Positions 6,457-6,501 of a DNA stretch of 6,501 bases are shown here, piece after piece. The notes beneath the pieces are model-generated. The model did no database searches, had not been told where the DNA came from, and saw only the letters and a list, made by a program, of their open reading frames with translations. Every line of letters starts with the position of its first letter. Position 1 is the stretch's first letter. Source of the stretch: an uncultured Flavobacteriales bacterium (GTDB lineage Bacteria; Bacteroidota; Bacteroidia; Flavobacteriales_E; Vicingaceae); assembly GCA_913059105.1 (NCBI GenBank), contig CAJXRL010000155.1, positions 1-6,501 on the forward strand, given 5' to 3'. The position numbers were made by a program, and so were the translations under genes.

Positions 6457-6501
6457 CTGTCTCTTATACACATCTCCGAGCCCACGAGACAGGCAGAAAT
6501 C
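6457..6501 (-). other. Sequencing adapter: Nextera transposase end, i7 index and P7 start
   Basis: This is not genomic DNA. Bases 6457-6475 are the reverse complement of the 19-base Tn5 mosaic end, 6476-6490 the Nextera read-2 side linker, 6491-6498 the index as sequenced (AGGCAGAA), and 6499-6501 (ATC) the first bases of P7. It carries the same index as the left end, in inverted orientation, as expected when untrimmed read-1 read-through is assembled. It opens a false GTG start at 6485-6483 that extends nqrA by ten residues. Confidence 0.98.

Noticed and set aside
3..6501. A 47-base perfect inverted repeat at the two ends (3-49 and 6455-6501) containing Tn5 mosaic ends, which resembles a composite transposon.
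   Set aside because: The repeats are sequencing adapter with index and P7 sequence. The last two matching bases on the inner side are chance matches. There is no transposase, and the genes between are core metabolism.

Overview
The window is a short metagenome-style contig that carries a nearly complete operon for the sodium-pumping NADH:ubiquinone reductase (Na+-NQR) on the minus strand, in the order nqrA-nqrB-nqrC-nqrD-nqrE-nqrF. A convergent gene for a family I inorganic pyrophosphatase (ppa) lies on the plus strand. The DNA is AT-rich. Start codons mostly lack clear Shine-Dalgarno sites and have only A-rich leaders. The protein sequences (for example the ppa N-terminus NPWHDV and the NqrC motif SGGTITS) look like Bacteroidota, probably a marine or aquatic flavobacterium. 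This placement is inferred from protein flavour and codon use, not from a marker gene.

Layout: 1-47 is sequencing adapter (end of P7, an 8-base index, then the Nextera transposase end). 49-579 is ppa without its first few codons. 580-699 is a 120-base convergent intergenic region with two Rho-independent terminator hairpins. 700-5272 holds nqrF, nqrE, nqrD, nqrC and nqrB, all intact and separated by only 5 to 18 bases. 5289-6455 is nqrA without roughly its first 57 codons. 6457-6501 is the same adapter and index in inverted orientation. The biological insert is therefore 48-6456, and both gene fragments at the ends are cut by the library, not by evolution.

How the genes work together: NqrF takes electrons from NADH through FAD and a 2Fe-2S cluster. 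They pass through the intramembrane iron-sulfur site between NqrD and NqrE, the covalent FMN of NqrC, then the covalent FMN and riboflavin of NqrB, to quinone, while Na+ is moved out of the cell. Every cofactor ligand I could check is present, so the five complete subunits look functional. The flavin transferase gene apbE and the maturation gene nqrM, which follow nqrF in Vibrio, are not here. Ppa hydrolyses cytosolic pyrophosphate and is probably an independent transcription unit.

I found no novel biological system. The most striking structure, a 47-base perfect inverted repeat at the contig ends that gives two unrelated proteins the same N-terminus, is a sequencing artefact.
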